A DNA stretch of 36,685 bases from an uncultured Mucilaginibacter sp. (GCA_903915155.1 CAIWRU010000083.1:1-36685), one strand, 5' to 3'; positions 27,027-36,642 are shown, numbered from the stretch's first letter. Translations and numbers: made by a program. The notes: a model not told the origin generated them from the letters alone.

Positions 27027-28085
27027 TTAAGCCCGGTTTTCTTCTTTTATGGCTAATTGGCCGCAAGCGGCGTCAATATCTTTACCGCGGCTACGGCGCA
27101 GGTTGGTGTTTATGCCCTGGCTGCGCAGGTAATCGGCAAAAATTTCTATCTTATCCTCGCCCGCGTTTATAAAGTCGGCAAATGCAATAGGATTATATTC
27201 AATAATATTTACTTTGCAGGGCAGGTGCTTGCAAAAGCGCGCCAGTTCAATAGCATCCTGTAGGGTATCATTAAACCCGTCGAACACAATGTATTCGTAG
27301 GTTACCGGGTTTTTTGTTTTGGCGTAGTAATATTTCAGTGCCTCGGCCAATGCCTTAAGCGAGTTTTGCTCGTTTATAGGCATTATGGTGTTGCGCTTTT
27401 CGTCGTTGGCGGCGTGGAGGCTTAGCGCCAGGTTAAATTTTACCTGGTCATCACCAAGTTTTTTTATCATTTTGGCTATACCGGCTGTCGATACGGTTAT
27501 TCTTTTGGCAGCCATGTTAAGCCCTTCTTCCGAAGTTATTTTTTCAACCGAATCCATTACATTCTTGTAGTTAAGCAGTGGTTCGCCCATGCCCATGTAT
27601 ACAATATTGGTTAATGGCTGGCCATAGTTTTCCATGGCTTGCTGGCTGATGAGCACCACCTGGTCGTAAATCTCGTCGGGATTAAGGTTGCGTTTACGCT
27701 CCATGTAGCCGGTAGCGCAAAATTTGCAGGTAAGGCTGCAGCCCACCTGTGATGATACACAAGCCGTCATACGGCCCGGTGTTGGAATTAAAACACCCTC
27801 AATCAGGTGTGTATCGTGTAAAATAAAAGAATTTTTTATAGTTTTATCGGCACTGAACTGTGAACTGTTGATTTTAACGTTGTTAATCACAAAATTTTCA
27901 TGCAGTTTAGTGCGTAGTTCTTTTGAAATATTGCTCATCACATCAAAAGAGAAACATGATTTCTGCCAAAGCCACTCGTAAACTTGCTTTGCTCTAAAGC
28001 CTTTTTCGCCCATTTGCGTAAAATGCTGCTGCAAAGCTGGCAAGCTAAGGCTGCGGATGTCAATTTTATCTTTTGTCGCGTTCAC
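27027..28085 (-). CDS. rlmN: 23S rRNA (adenine(2503)-C(2))-methyltransferase RlmN (radical SAM)
   Basis: 'SSQVGCSLTCKFCATGYMERKRNLNPDEIYDQV', 'NIVYMGMGEPLLNYKNV', 'TVSTAGIAKMIKKL', 'RRSRGKDIDAACGQL'. Confidence 0.98.
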   Translation of the reverse strand: MNATKDKIDIRSLSLPALQQHFTQMGEKGFRAKQVYEWLWQKSCFSFDVMSNISKELRTKLHENFVINNVKINSSQFSADKTIKNSFILHDTHLIEGVLIPTPGRMTACVSSQVGCSLTCKFCATGYMERKRNLNPDEIYDQVVLISQQAMENYGQPLTNIVYMGMGEPLLNYKNVMDSVEKITSEEGLNMAAKRITVSTAGIAKMIKKLGDDQVKFNLALSLHAANDEKRNTIMPINEQNSLKALAEALKYYYAKTKNPVTYEYIVFDGFNDTLQDAIELARFCKHLPCKVNIIEYNPIAFADFINAGEDKIEIFADYLRSQGINTNLRRSRGKDIDAACGQLAIKEENRA

Positions 28086-28236
28086 GCTGCAAAGATAAGG
28101 AAATTAAAATAGTAGCTTTTTTAAGATATTTCTTTTTATTAATTAAAAAACAATAACTTTAAGTTAATTGTTTTTAGGATGGATAAGATGGATTGGTTTC
28201 TTAAAGGGGATTTGTAGAAGATGCTTAGTTATAATA

Positions 28237-29403
28237 ATGAAAAGTTTTAAAGCCGATTATGTTTTTCCAGTCCATGCCGATCCAATAAAAAACGGAATTG
28301 TTACAGTTGATGATAAGGGAAAGATCGTCTCGGTTACGGCTAACCAGCCAGAAGGTACCCAGCCTCCGCAGCAGTTAAGTGGTATTATATGCCCCGGCTT
28401 TGTAAACACGCATTGCCATTTGGAGCTATCGCACATGAAAGATAAGATAGCCACCAAAACAGGGTTGGTTAATTTTATTAAAGATATCTTAAAGCATCGC
28501 GAAGCGGATGCTCAGCTTATTGCCGATAGCGCCGCGCAAGCCGATAGCGAAATGTATGAGAATGGCATTGTTGCCGTGGGCGATATTGCAAACACAAACG
28601 CCACCATAAAAATAAAGGCCGCCAGCAAAATACATTACCACACCTTTGTTGAATTGCTGGGGTTTTTGCCCGGGCGGTCCGAAGAGATATTTAACAATGG
28701 CCTTAAATTGTTGGATGAGTTTAAGCCGCAGTCTTGCTCCATAACCCCTCATGCTCCTTATTCGGTATCGAAGGAATTATTCAGACTGATAAAAAAATAT
28801 TGCGAAGACCACAACAATTTGCTCAGCATACACAACCAGGAATGCGATGATGAGAATAAGTTCTTCCGCTACAAGCTGGGCCAATTTATCGAACTCTATG
28901 AATATTTTGGTATGGACATTACCCATTTTAAGCCACAGGCCCGTAATTCCATGCAATCAATCGTTCCGTTGCTTACCAATAAGCAGGATATATTGATGGT
29001 GCATAATACCTGCACTAACTTAAAGGATATTTATTTCCTGAAGCGTTTCGACCGCAGGATAAACTGGTGCTTTTGCCCCAATGCTAACCTGTACATCGAG
29101 AATCGCCTGCCGAAGATCAATCTATTTGTCGACCAGGGTTTTAACATTACCCTCGGTACCGATAGTATGGCATCAAACCACGGCCTTAGCATATTGGGCG
29201 AAATGCAAACTATACAGCATAAGTTTAAGGCCATCAGCACCGCCAAACTTATTGAATGGGGCACTATAAACGGTGCCAAATTTTTAGGCATTGATGCCGA
29301 TAAAGGCACCCTTGAGCCCGGCAAAACACCTGGCCTTAACCTCATCACCGGGTTGGACGATATGCAACTAACCCCTGCATCAAAGGTAAAGCGGTTGATC
29401 TAA
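28237..29403 (+). CDS. amidohydrolase family protein (chlorohydrolase/deaminase type)
   Basis: Start set at ATG 28237 (MKSFKADYVFPVHADP...), since the ORF-track start is a TTG at 28168. 'GFVNTHCHLELSHM', 'SITPHAPYSVS', 'LGTDSMASNHGLSILGEM'. Confidence 0.88.
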   Translation: MKSFKADYVFPVHADPIKNGIVTVDDKGKIVSVTANQPEGTQPPQQLSGIICPGFVNTHCHLELSHMKDKIATKTGLVNFIKDILKHREADAQLIADSAAQADSEMYENGIVAVGDIANTNATIKIKAASKIHYHTFVELLGFLPGRSEEIFNNGLKLLDEFKPQSCSITPHAPYSVSKELFRLIKKYCEDHNNLLSIHNQECDDENKFFRYKLGQFIELYEYFGMDITHFKPQARNSMQSIVPLLTNKQDILMVHNTCTNLKDIYFLKRFDRRINWCFCPNANLYIENRLPKINLFVDQGFNITLGTDSMASNHGLSILGEMQTIQHKFKAISTAKLIEWGTINGAKFLGIDADKGTLEPGKTPGLNLITGLDDMQLTPASKVKRLI

Positions 29404-29419
29404 ATCGCCGCCACGCTAC

Positions 29420-29451
29420 CAATGAACTAATGAACCAGTGAGCCAATGAAC
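29420..29451. repeat. 8-nt tandem repeat, 4 units, last unit contains the acyP start codon
   Basis: CAATGAAC TAATGAAC CAGTGAGC CAATGAAC. Confidence 0.85.
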
Positions 29452-29736
29452 AAAAAACATCTCGAAATAACTGTAAAAGGCAAAGTACACGGCGTATTCT
29501 ACCGTGTTTCAACTAAGGCCGTCGCCGACCAGCTCGGCGTACGCGGCTATGTAAAAAATGGCGATAATGGCGAAGTCCTCATTGTTGCCGAGGGCGATAA
29601 TGCCAGTCTTGACATGTTTTTAGACTGGTGCCGCGAGGGCCCGGAACACGCCGATGTAATTTCTGTCGAATCGAATGAAGGTGAATTAAAAAACTATCGT
29701 AATTTTGAGGTAGTAAAAAAGAACTTCTTGTGGTAA
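29446..29736 (+). CDS. acyP: acylphosphatase
   Basis: 'KGKVHGVFYRVSTKAVADQLGVRGYVKNGDNGEVLIVAEG'. Confidence 0.95.
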   Translation: MNKKHLEITVKGKVHGVFYRVSTKAVADQLGVRGYVKNGDNGEVLIVAEGDNASLDMFLDWCREGPEHADVISVESNEGELKNYRNFEVVKKNFLW

Positions 29737-29766
29737 TAAGTTCTTTTATTAATTACACATATATCA

Positions 29767-31284
29767 TTGTCAACAGCTAAAAAATTCGCAGGCCAAACCG
29801 CTATATACGGGGTTAGCACCATTGCGGGCAGGGTGCTAAGTTTCTTTCTCACCCCGGTTTACACTGCAGCCTATCGCACCGGTGCTTACGGTATTTTAAC
29901 TACCATGTTCAGCTATGTATCCATTTTAAATGCGGTAATGGCTTTTGGTATGGAAACCACCTTCTTCAGGTATTTAAATAAGCATGCCGATAACAAACGG
30001 CAGGTGTATAACAACGCATTTGCGTCGGTATTTGCCATTACGCTTATTTTCTTATTGCTCACCCTGCCCTTCACCGGGCATATAGCCAATTTTATTAATG
30101 TGAGCACCCCGATAAAAGCCCACTCGGGTAATATTGCGGCGGTGGGTACTACGCATGCCGACTTTATAAAGTATGTCGATTATTTTATAGCGATACTGGT
30201 TATCGACGCATGGTGCGTTATCCCCTTCGCGCAGATACGTGCTGATGGTAAGCCGGGTCGCTACGCTGTTATAAAGCTCATTAACATATTCCTGTTTATC
30301 AGCCTCAACCTTATCTTTATTTGGGGCCTGCCATTCTGGATGAATCACAATTTACCCGGTTCAGGCTTTGTAGCGCAATGGTATGTTAAGGGGTGGGTAG
30401 GTTATGTTTTCCTGGCCAATCTTATTTCAAGCATTGTCACTTTCATTATTTTATTGCCCGAATTATTAAAAATAAGGTTTGATTTCAACGGGAAAATGCT
30501 GGCAAGCATGTATTCCTATAGCTGGCCTGTACTTATAGCAAATTTATCATACATTATCAATGAGAATATGGATAAGTTGCTATTAGGCAAATTATTACCA
30601 ACCGGCCATAGTTTAGATGATGTGGGTATTTACGGCGCTTGCGCCAAGATCTCTCTCTTTCTTAGCATATTCATTCAAGCATTTAGGTTAGGTGCCGAAC
30701 CTTTCTTTTTCAGCCATGCTAAAAACAAAAATGCGGGCCAAACCTACGCCCGTATTATGGATTATTTTGTAATAGCGATATGCGTGATTTTTGTCGGCCT
30801 TATAGCTAATATCGAAATACTAAAATATTTTATACCAAATAAAAGCTACTGGGTTGGTTTACCGGTAGTACCCCCGCTTGTTTTCGGCTATGTAAGCCTG
30901 GGTATCTATATGAATTTATCGGTTTGGTATAAACTGTCCGATCAAACTAAGTATGGCTTTTATATTTCGGGCGTAGGAGCCCTGTTAACCATCGTTTTAA
31001 ATGTTATGTTCATCCCAAAATACAGCTACATGGCATCGGCTTGGGTATCGCTTATCGCCTATGCTGTTATGATGGTGCTCTCTTACATTTGGGGACAAAG
31101 AAATTATCCCATACCCTACAATCTCAAAAAAAACCTGGTATATATCGTTTCGTCTATCATAGTCGTTTATCTGTCGTTCTATGTATTTAACCGCAATATT
31201 TATGTAGGCGATGCCATGTTATTAGTATATGTATCGGTTGCATTTTATTTTGAACGCGAAAACTTAAGGGCTATATTTAAATAA
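29767..31284 (+). CDS. flippase / polysaccharide biosynthesis (MATE/Wzx-like) protein
   Basis: '[32 protein letters not shown]', multiple TM helices; probable TTG start. Confidence 0.88.
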   Translation: MSTAKKFAGQTAIYGVSTIAGRVLSFFLTPVYTAAYRTGAYGILTTMFSYVSILNAVMAFGMETTFFRYLNKHADNKRQVYNNAFASVFAITLIFLLLTLPFTGHIANFINVSTPIKAHSGNIAAVGTTHADFIKYVDYFIAILVIDAWCVIPFAQIRADGKPGRYAVIKLINIFLFISLNLIFIWGLPFWMNHNLPGSGFVAQWYVKGWVGYVFLANLISSIVTFIILLPELLKIRFDFNGKMLASMYSYSWPVLIANLSYIINENMDKLLLGKLLPTGHSLDDVGIYGACAKISLFLSIFIQAFRLGAEPFFFSHAKNKNAGQTYARIMDYFVIAICVIFVGLIANIEILKYFIPNKSYWVGLPVVPPLVFGYVSLGIYMNLSVWYKLSDQTKYGFYISGVGALLTIVLNVMFIPKYSYMASAWVSLIAYAVMMVLSYIWGQRNYPIPYNLKKNLVYIVSSIIVVYLSFYVFNRNIYVGDAMLLVYVSVAFYFERENLRAIFK

Positions 31285-31718
31285 TGATTATAAGAATAAT
31301 AAACAAGTCGAAAAACGGCCTTCCGGCATACGAAACCATACACGCCGCAGGTATGGACCTGCGCGCCGACTTGGAAACAAGCATCACGCTTAAACCTTTG
31401 GAGCGCAAGCTTGTCCCAACAGGGTTACATATTGAATTGCCCGAAGGTTTCGAGGCGCAGATACGCCCGCGCAGCGGCCTGGCTTTTAAGCATGGTATAA
31501 GTATTGTAAACTCGCCGGGTACTATTGATGCAGATTACCGGGGCGAAATAAAAGTGCTGCTCATCAACCTGTCGACCGAAGATTTTGAAATAAATACAGG
31601 CGACCGCATAGCGCAAATGATAGTGGCGAAACACGAAACAGTAAACTGGCAGGAAGTGGAAGTTTTAAATGAAACTTCGCGCGGGGTTGGTGGTTATGGA
31701 CATACGGGGGTTAGTTAG
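31284..31718 (+). CDS. dut: dUTP diphosphatase
   Basis: 'AGMDLRADL', '[35 protein letters not shown]', 'GDRIAQMIV', '[10 protein letters not shown]'; 1-nt overlap with the flippase gene. Confidence 0.98.
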   Translation: MIIRIINKSKNGLPAYETIHAAGMDLRADLETSITLKPLERKLVPTGLHIELPEGFEAQIRPRSGLAFKHGISIVNSPGTIDADYRGEIKVLLINLSTEDFEINTGDRIAQMIVAKHETVNWQEVEVLNETSRGVGGYGHTGVS

Positions 31719-31747
31719 CCCCGGAGGGTAATGTCATTAAGTAATTG

Positions 31748-31835
31748 AATAATATCGAACACCGAATGCTGAACGCCCAATGATGAAGTTAAAACTTCGG
31801 TGTTCAAAATTCAGCATTCGGTGTTCGATATTATT
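31748..31835. repeat. REP-like element copy 2 with perfect 26-bp inverted repeat
   Basis: AATAATATCGAACACCGAATGCTGAA (31748-31773) / TTCAGCATTCGGTGTTCGATATTATT (31810-31835); inner GAAGTT-AA-AACTTC (31785-31798). Confidence 0.9.
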
Positions 31836-31879
31836 TTAACCCGCATGTTTGCTTAAATTAATGACATTGCCGTAAAGCA

Positions 31880-31944
31880 AACCCCGTAGGGGTTAAACCT
31901 TTGTAGAAAAATATTAAAAATATAGTCTCGTGCCGTAGGTACGA
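31880..31944 (+). repeat. twin-hairpin GTA-loop element, copy 1
   Basis: AACCCC-GTA-GGGGTT (31880-31894), spacer with CCTTTGTAGAAAAATATTAAA, TCGTGCC-GTA-GGTACGA (31928-31944). Confidence 0.7.
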
Positions 31945-31991
31945 AACTTAATGAAATAGATTTAACCGGCGTGGTTCAAGTGAAGCTAAGT

Positions 31992-33767
31992 ATGAAAAAA
32001 TATTTAAATAGGCTTTTAAAAAGTCTCTCCGTTAACCAGCGGAGGAGATTTAGAGGGGGCCTATTTGTTTGGTTGATGTTACCTGCGCTGGCTTCTTCAC
32101 AAAGCAAACCCGGCAACACTGTTGCGCAACCACGCGCTATGACCGGGCTCGACAGCCTTATGGTAAAGCAGCTTTTCTTTTCGGCAATGGATGCCAAAGT
32201 GATCGAAAATTATACCCAGGCCGCCGAATTGTTTAACCGCGTACTACAATCCGATCCGAATAACGATGCAGCCCTTTACCAGTTATCCATCCTTAAAAAA
32301 TTAAAGGGAAATTATACCGATGCCCAGGGCCTGCTTGAAAAAGCCGTCACCCTAAAACCCGATAATGAATGGTACTGGCTGGGCCTTGCCGAGTGTTATG
32401 AAAAAACAAATAACATAGGCTTGCTTGAACATGTTTTTTCAGAACTGATACGCCTCGACCCTGATAAACCCGAATATTATTTTGATAAAGCCAACGCCTA
32501 TTTTATCGAAGCTAAATACGATGATGCTCTACAGGTTTACACGCAGTTGGAGCAGCTAACCGGGCTTGATGATGATATACTCGCCGGCAAGCAAAAAATA
32601 TATCTGAAACAAGGCAAGGTTGATAAAGCTGCCTCGGATATTCAGGATATGATAAAGGCAAATCCTAATACCATTAGGTACTACCTGTTGCTTGCCGAAA
32701 TTTATAATTCAAACAACCAGGGCGATAAGGCGCTGAAAGTACTGGAAACTGCTCAAACTATTAACCCCAATGCCGGGCAGGTACATTTGGCTTTGGCCGA
32801 TATTTACCGCGATAAAAAAGATTATGAACGGTGTTATTACCAAATAACGCTGGCTTTTGCTTTGCCTGATGTGGTTATTGATCAAAAGCTGAAAATAATC
32901 TTAGGCTACCTGCCTAAGTTCCCCGACCCTAATGCCAAAGCCAGCGCGTTGGAGCTAAGTAAAATATTAACCACCGCCAATCCTGGCGATTACCGCTCAT
33001 GGGCTATGTATGGCGATATGCTGGCGCAAAATGCGAAGTTGAAAGATGCTGAAGGTGCCTATCGCCAGGCCTTACAAATAAACAACCAGAAATACGAGGT
33101 ATACGAGCAACTGGTACGGATTGAGGTAAGCCAGTCTGAAATTGCCGCCGCGCTGAAGGATGGCCAGGCCGCCCTCGAGCTTTTCCCCAATTCAGCATGG
33201 ATGAATTACCTGGTGGGCATAGCTTATTTGCAGCAGAAAAATTACAAGGCGGCTTTAAGCTATATAAAAAATGCCACCGATATGGAAACGGATGATAAAG
33301 ATTTATTATCATCAAGCTATACATCGCTGGGCGATTGTTACCATGAGCAGAAGGACGATCAAAAATCTGACGATGCTTATGAGAAAGCGCTTACCTATAA
33401 TCCCGATAATGCTTTTTGCTTAAACAATTATGCTTATTATTTATCGTTAAGGAATGAAGCTTTGGATAAAGCGGCGCAAATGTCGGCACACTCAAATGAA
33501 CTTCAGCCCAATACTGCATCGTTCGAAGATACTTATGCCTGGATACTGTTCAAGCAAAAAAAGTATGCTGACGCTAAGATTTGGATAGAGAAGGCCATAC
33601 TGCATGATAAAACCAACAGCGCCGTACAAACCGAGCATTACGGCGATATTATGTTTTATCTAGGTGATACCAATGCCGCAGTTGAAAGCTGGAAAAAAGC
33701 AAAGTCGTTTGGTGAGCAATCATCAGTTTTAGACCGAAAAATAAATGAAAGAAAATACATTGAATAA
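31992..33767 (+). CDS. tetratricopeptide repeat protein, probably exported
   Basis: Start set at ATG 31992 (MKKYLNRLLKSL...; GTG at 31971 also possible); multiple TPR units e.g. 'AAELFNRVLQSDPNNDAALYQLSILKKLKGNYTDAQGLLEKAVTLKPDN'. Confidence 0.88.
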   Translation: MKKYLNRLLKSLSVNQRRRFRGGLFVWLMLPALASSQSKPGNTVAQPRAMTGLDSLMVKQLFFSAMDAKVIENYTQAAELFNRVLQSDPNNDAALYQLSILKKLKGNYTDAQGLLEKAVTLKPDNEWYWLGLAECYEKTNNIGLLEHVFSELIRLDPDKPEYYFDKANAYFIEAKYDDALQVYTQLEQLTGLDDDILAGKQKIYLKQGKVDKAASDIQDMIKANPNTIRYYLLLAEIYNSNNQGDKALKVLETAQTINPNAGQVHLALADIYRDKKDYERCYYQITLAFALPDVVIDQKLKIILGYLPKFPDPNAKASALELSKILTTANPGDYRSWAMYGDMLAQNAKLKDAEGAYRQALQINNQKYEVYEQLVRIEVSQSEIAAALKDGQAALELFPNSAWMNYLVGIAYLQQKNYKAALSYIKNATDMETDDKDLLSSSYTSLGDCYHEQKDDQKSDDAYEKALTYNPDNAFCLNNYAYYLSLRNEALDKAAQMSAHSNELQPNTASFEDTYAWILFKQKKYADAKIWIEKAILHDKTNSAVQTEHYGDIMFYLGDTNAAVESWKKAKSFGEQSSVLDRKINERKYIE

Positions 33768-34533
33768 AATATTGATAGTTTGCTGCCTGCTGGCCATAGT
33801 AAGCTGTAAGGCAAAAAAACAAATTGTAGTGACAAGGCCCCCGGCACCTGTAACAAAACCCAAAAACGATCTTGAAGCTAAACTCAATGCCATCAGGTCG
33901 CAGCAGGTAAGTTTCAATTCGTTTTCGGCCAAAGCAAAAACCAATTTAAATATTGATGGCAATACCAATGATTGTACGCTAAACATCCGTATCAGCAACA
34001 ATAAAAAAATATGGGTGTCGGTAACCGCATTGTTGGGCATCGAGGTGGCCAGGGCCGTCATAACACCCGATAGTATTTTGGTTATTAACCGCCTGCAAAG
34101 TGTTTATCTGAAGAAACCATTCAGCTTTATTTACACCTACACCAACAGGCACGTTAACTACACCATGCTGCAGGCCTTGCTGGTAGGCAATGCCATACCA
34201 ACCTTGTTAAACGATAGTACAAAGTACGAGGCCGTTAACAACACCATAAACTTAAGCGGTAGTTTGCAGGATGTGCTATACAAACTGGCTTTAGGCGCTG
34301 ATTTTAAAGTTACCCAAACTAACTTAACAAATGATAGTCAGGGCCAGTCGTTACAGGTAAGCGATAATAATTTTATGGTATCGGGTAATCAAAAAGTGCC
34401 ATCGCAAATAGCCATCGCATCGGTAGCAAAAAACCGTAAGGTACAGGTAAACTTGCATTATGTTAAAGTTGATTTTAATTTGCCGCAGGATTACCCCTTC
34501 AATATACCTGATGATTATTCGGCGTCAAATTAA
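33745..34533 (+). CDS. DUF4292 family lipoprotein
   Basis: Lipobox 'LLAIVSCKAKK'; 'VSFNSFSAKAKTNLNIDG', 'IWVSVTALLGIEVARAVITPDSILVINRLQSVYLKKPF'; overlaps the TPR gene by 23 nt. Confidence 0.85.
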   Translation: MKENTLNKILIVCCLLAIVSCKAKKQIVVTRPPAPVTKPKNDLEAKLNAIRSQQVSFNSFSAKAKTNLNIDGNTNDCTLNIRISNNKKIWVSVTALLGIEVARAVITPDSILVINRLQSVYLKKPFSFIYTYTNRHVNYTMLQALLVGNAIPTLLNDSTKYEAVNNTINLSGSLQDVLYKLALGADFKVTQTNLTNDSQGQSLQVSDNNFMVSGNQKVPSQIAIASVAKNRKVQVNLHYVKVDFNLPQDYPFNIPDDYSASN

Positions 34534-34661
34534 ATTTTATTTTTAGGGCTAAGCGGGCGGTATTCAAAAACATATCCGATATATTTGCCAAGGCATAGCC
34601 TGTTTTTTAACAAAGGCGAAAATGTCCCATAGGGAAATGCCGTTAAGTTAAGTGATTTTTT

Positions 34662-34732
34662 ACCCTCTTTCCGCCGAAGGCGAAGAAAGGGTCGACAAGC
34701 GTAGCGATGTCGGGGTGAGTAGACGCAGCGCG
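34662..34732 (+). repeat. dispersed intergenic element, family C, copy 2
   Basis: Hairpin ACCC...GGGT (34662-34692) then CGACAAGCGTAGCGATGTCGGGGTGAGTAGACGCAGCGCG (34693-34732). Confidence 0.75.
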
Positions 34733-34770
34733 TTCATCACCGATATGATGCCCTCTTAACTTGGCGAAAT

Positions 34771-34831
34771 GACCTGTAGGGTCAACCTTTTTGTAGAAAA
34801 ATAATAAACATAATTATTGCCCCGTAGGGGC
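34771..34831 (+). repeat. twin-hairpin GTA-loop element, copy 2
   Basis: GACCT-GTA-GGGTC (34771-34783), spacer CCTTTTTGTAGAAAAATAATAAA, GCCCC-GTA-GGGGC (34819-34831). Confidence 0.7.
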
Positions 34832-34848
34832 TACCCTTAATTGCACGG

Positions 34849-36141
34849 ATGAGATTTTTAAAAATATTATTCTTTTTTGCGCTTGTTTTCTCGGTTTTGG
34901 GCGCACATGCCCAAAGCAGTACTGAACTTAAGCGCCGTAAGGACGAGTTGAACAAGCAATTGGAGCAACTAAACCAGGAATACCAGGAAACCGCGAGTAA
35001 TAAAAAGTCGACCAAAAAACAGCTCGACCTGCTGAAAGCCCAGATCAATCTGCGCGAAGAAAAGATAAGCAATATCAACTCCGAAATAAGAAATCTTGAT
35101 AATCAAATCTCCGAGAGTAATAATTCCGTACATAGTTTACAAAACCAGTTAACGCAACTAAAAAAGGAATATGGCGCAATGGTGCTGTTTGCATATCGCA
35201 ATCAAAGTGCCTATAATAAGTTAATGTTCATTTTCGCTTCGCAGGACTTTAACCAGGCTTATAAACGTTTAAAGTATTTACAGCAAATTGGTACTTACCG
35301 CCAGCGGCAGGCCGAATACATACAGGGAACCGAACAGGACCTGCATGTGAAAATAAACGAGCTTGATAAAACGAAGAAAGAAAAGGGCGATTTGCTTAAG
35401 GACCAGGAAAAAGAAGAGCAAACCCTGGGCGACGAACGTAAAAGCCAGGCACAGGTATTGGTTGGCCTTTCAAAACAGGAAGGGCAGCTAAAACAGCAGC
35501 AACGTGATGTGCAGCGCAAAATAGCGCAAACAAACCGGGAGATAGATGCCGCCATACGTAAAGAAATAGAAGAGGAAAGGCGCAGGCAGGAAGCCGCCGC
35601 AAGGGAGGCCGCCCGAATAGCCGCCGCAAAGGCCAAAGCCGAAAACCGCGATGTGGTAGTTCCAAAAACGAAGGCTATCAACGCCAACTCCAGCAGGAGT
35701 GAGGTGTTGAATGCTACGCCTGAATCAGCTAAATTGTCTAACGACTTTTTAGGCAATCGCGGGCGTTTACCGTGGCCGGTGGCAAATGGCTTTATAACCC
35801 AGGGCTTTGGTATTTATTATAACGAAGGTATAAAGAGCGAAAGCATGGGTGTTGATATAAAAAGCAACCCCGGCGCCAACGTAAGGGCGGTGTTTGATGG
35901 CGATGTGGTAAAAGTAATGGATATAAGTGGCACGTACCTGGTACTGATAAGGCATGGCGAGTATTTTACAGCATACTCAAACCTTAAATCGGCAAGCGTG
36001 TCAAAAGGGCAAAAGGTAAGCACCCGCCAGGCAATAGGCACAGCGGCTACCGACCCTACAACGGGCGAGACAAACGTGCACTTTGAATTAACCAAAGGCA
36101 TCAATTACCTCGACCCAAAAACATGGCTTACTCCTAATTAG
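34849..36141 (+). CDS. EnvC-like murein hydrolase activator: coiled coil plus degenerate LytM/M23 domain
   Basis: Signal peptide, long Gln/Lys/Glu coiled coil, C-terminal 'RLPWPVANGFITQGFG...SMGVDIKSNPGANVRAVFDGDVVKV...NVHFELTKGINYLDPKTWL'. Confidence 0.88.
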   Translation: MRFLKILFFFALVFSVLGAHAQSSTELKRRKDELNKQLEQLNQEYQETASNKKSTKKQLDLLKAQINLREEKISNINSEIRNLDNQISESNNSVHSLQNQLTQLKKEYGAMVLFAYRNQSAYNKLMFIFASQDFNQAYKRLKYLQQIGTYRQRQAEYIQGTEQDLHVKINELDKTKKEKGDLLKDQEKEEQTLGDERKSQAQVLVGLSKQEGQLKQQQRDVQRKIAQTNREIDAAIRKEIEEERRRQEAAAREAARIAAAKAKAENRDVVVPKTKAINANSSRSEVLNATPESAKLSNDFLGNRGRLPWPVANGFITQGFGIYYNEGIKSESMGVDIKSNPGANVRAVFDGDVVKVMDISGTYLVLIRHGEYFTAYSNLKSASVSKGQKVSTRQAIGTAATDPTTGETNVHFELTKGINYLDPKTWLTPN

Positions 36142-36148
36142 GATTAAG

Positions 36149-36177
36149 TTTTGTGATATTAAAAATGTTTATATTTG
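36149..36177 (+). promoter_or_regulatory. putative promoter of tatA
   Basis: TTTTG (36149-36153), 16 nt, TATATTTG (36170-36177), 21 nt before the ATG at 36199. Confidence 0.45.
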
Positions 36178-36198
36178 TAACCTTTAAATATAAAGTGT

Positions 36199-36642
36199 AT
36201 GTTTTGTTCGGTGTTGTTATTTTTTGAGTTTGGTGCGGGCGAAATAATGTTCATAGCCCTGGTGGCATTACTGTTATTTGGTGGCGATAAACTCCCTGAA
36301 CTGGCCCGTGGCCTTGGCAAAGGTATCCGCGATTTTAAAGATGCCACTGAAGGTGTAAAACGCGAAATAACCAACCAGATAGATAATTTCGAGAGCAAAA
36401 AAGCAGAACAAGCCGAGGTAGTTAAAGTAGAAACACCTGCCGCCGAAAGCGAAGCCGCCGTTTCTGGGAATGAAAGCCTGGTAACAACTGGTGAAAAACC
36501 AAAATTTGAACCACCGGCTAATACAGTGCCGATTTCAGAAATAAGCAGTACGTCCCAAGTTGAACCAGTTAAAACAGAACCCGAACATTTACGGGAAACA
36601 CCTATCGAACCACACGTTGAGTCATCAACCAAAGGATCATAA
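36199..36642 (+). CDS. tatA: twin-arginine translocase TatA/TatE family subunit
   Basis: 'FEFGAGEIMFIALVALLLFGGDKLPELARGLGKGIRDFKDATEG' plus a long acidic C-terminal tail. Confidence 0.92.
   Translation: MFCSVLLFFEFGAGEIMFIALVALLLFGGDKLPELARGLGKGIRDFKDATEGVKREITNQIDNFESKKAEQAEVVKVETPAAESEAAVSGNESLVTTGEKPKFEPPANTVPISEISSTSQVEPVKTEPEHLRETPIEPHVESSTKGS

Noticed and set aside
35295-36632. Minus-strand ORFs 35295..35756 and 36159..36632
   Set aside because: Low-complexity Ser/Cys/Leu/Arg translations antisense to the EnvC coiled coil and TatA tail.
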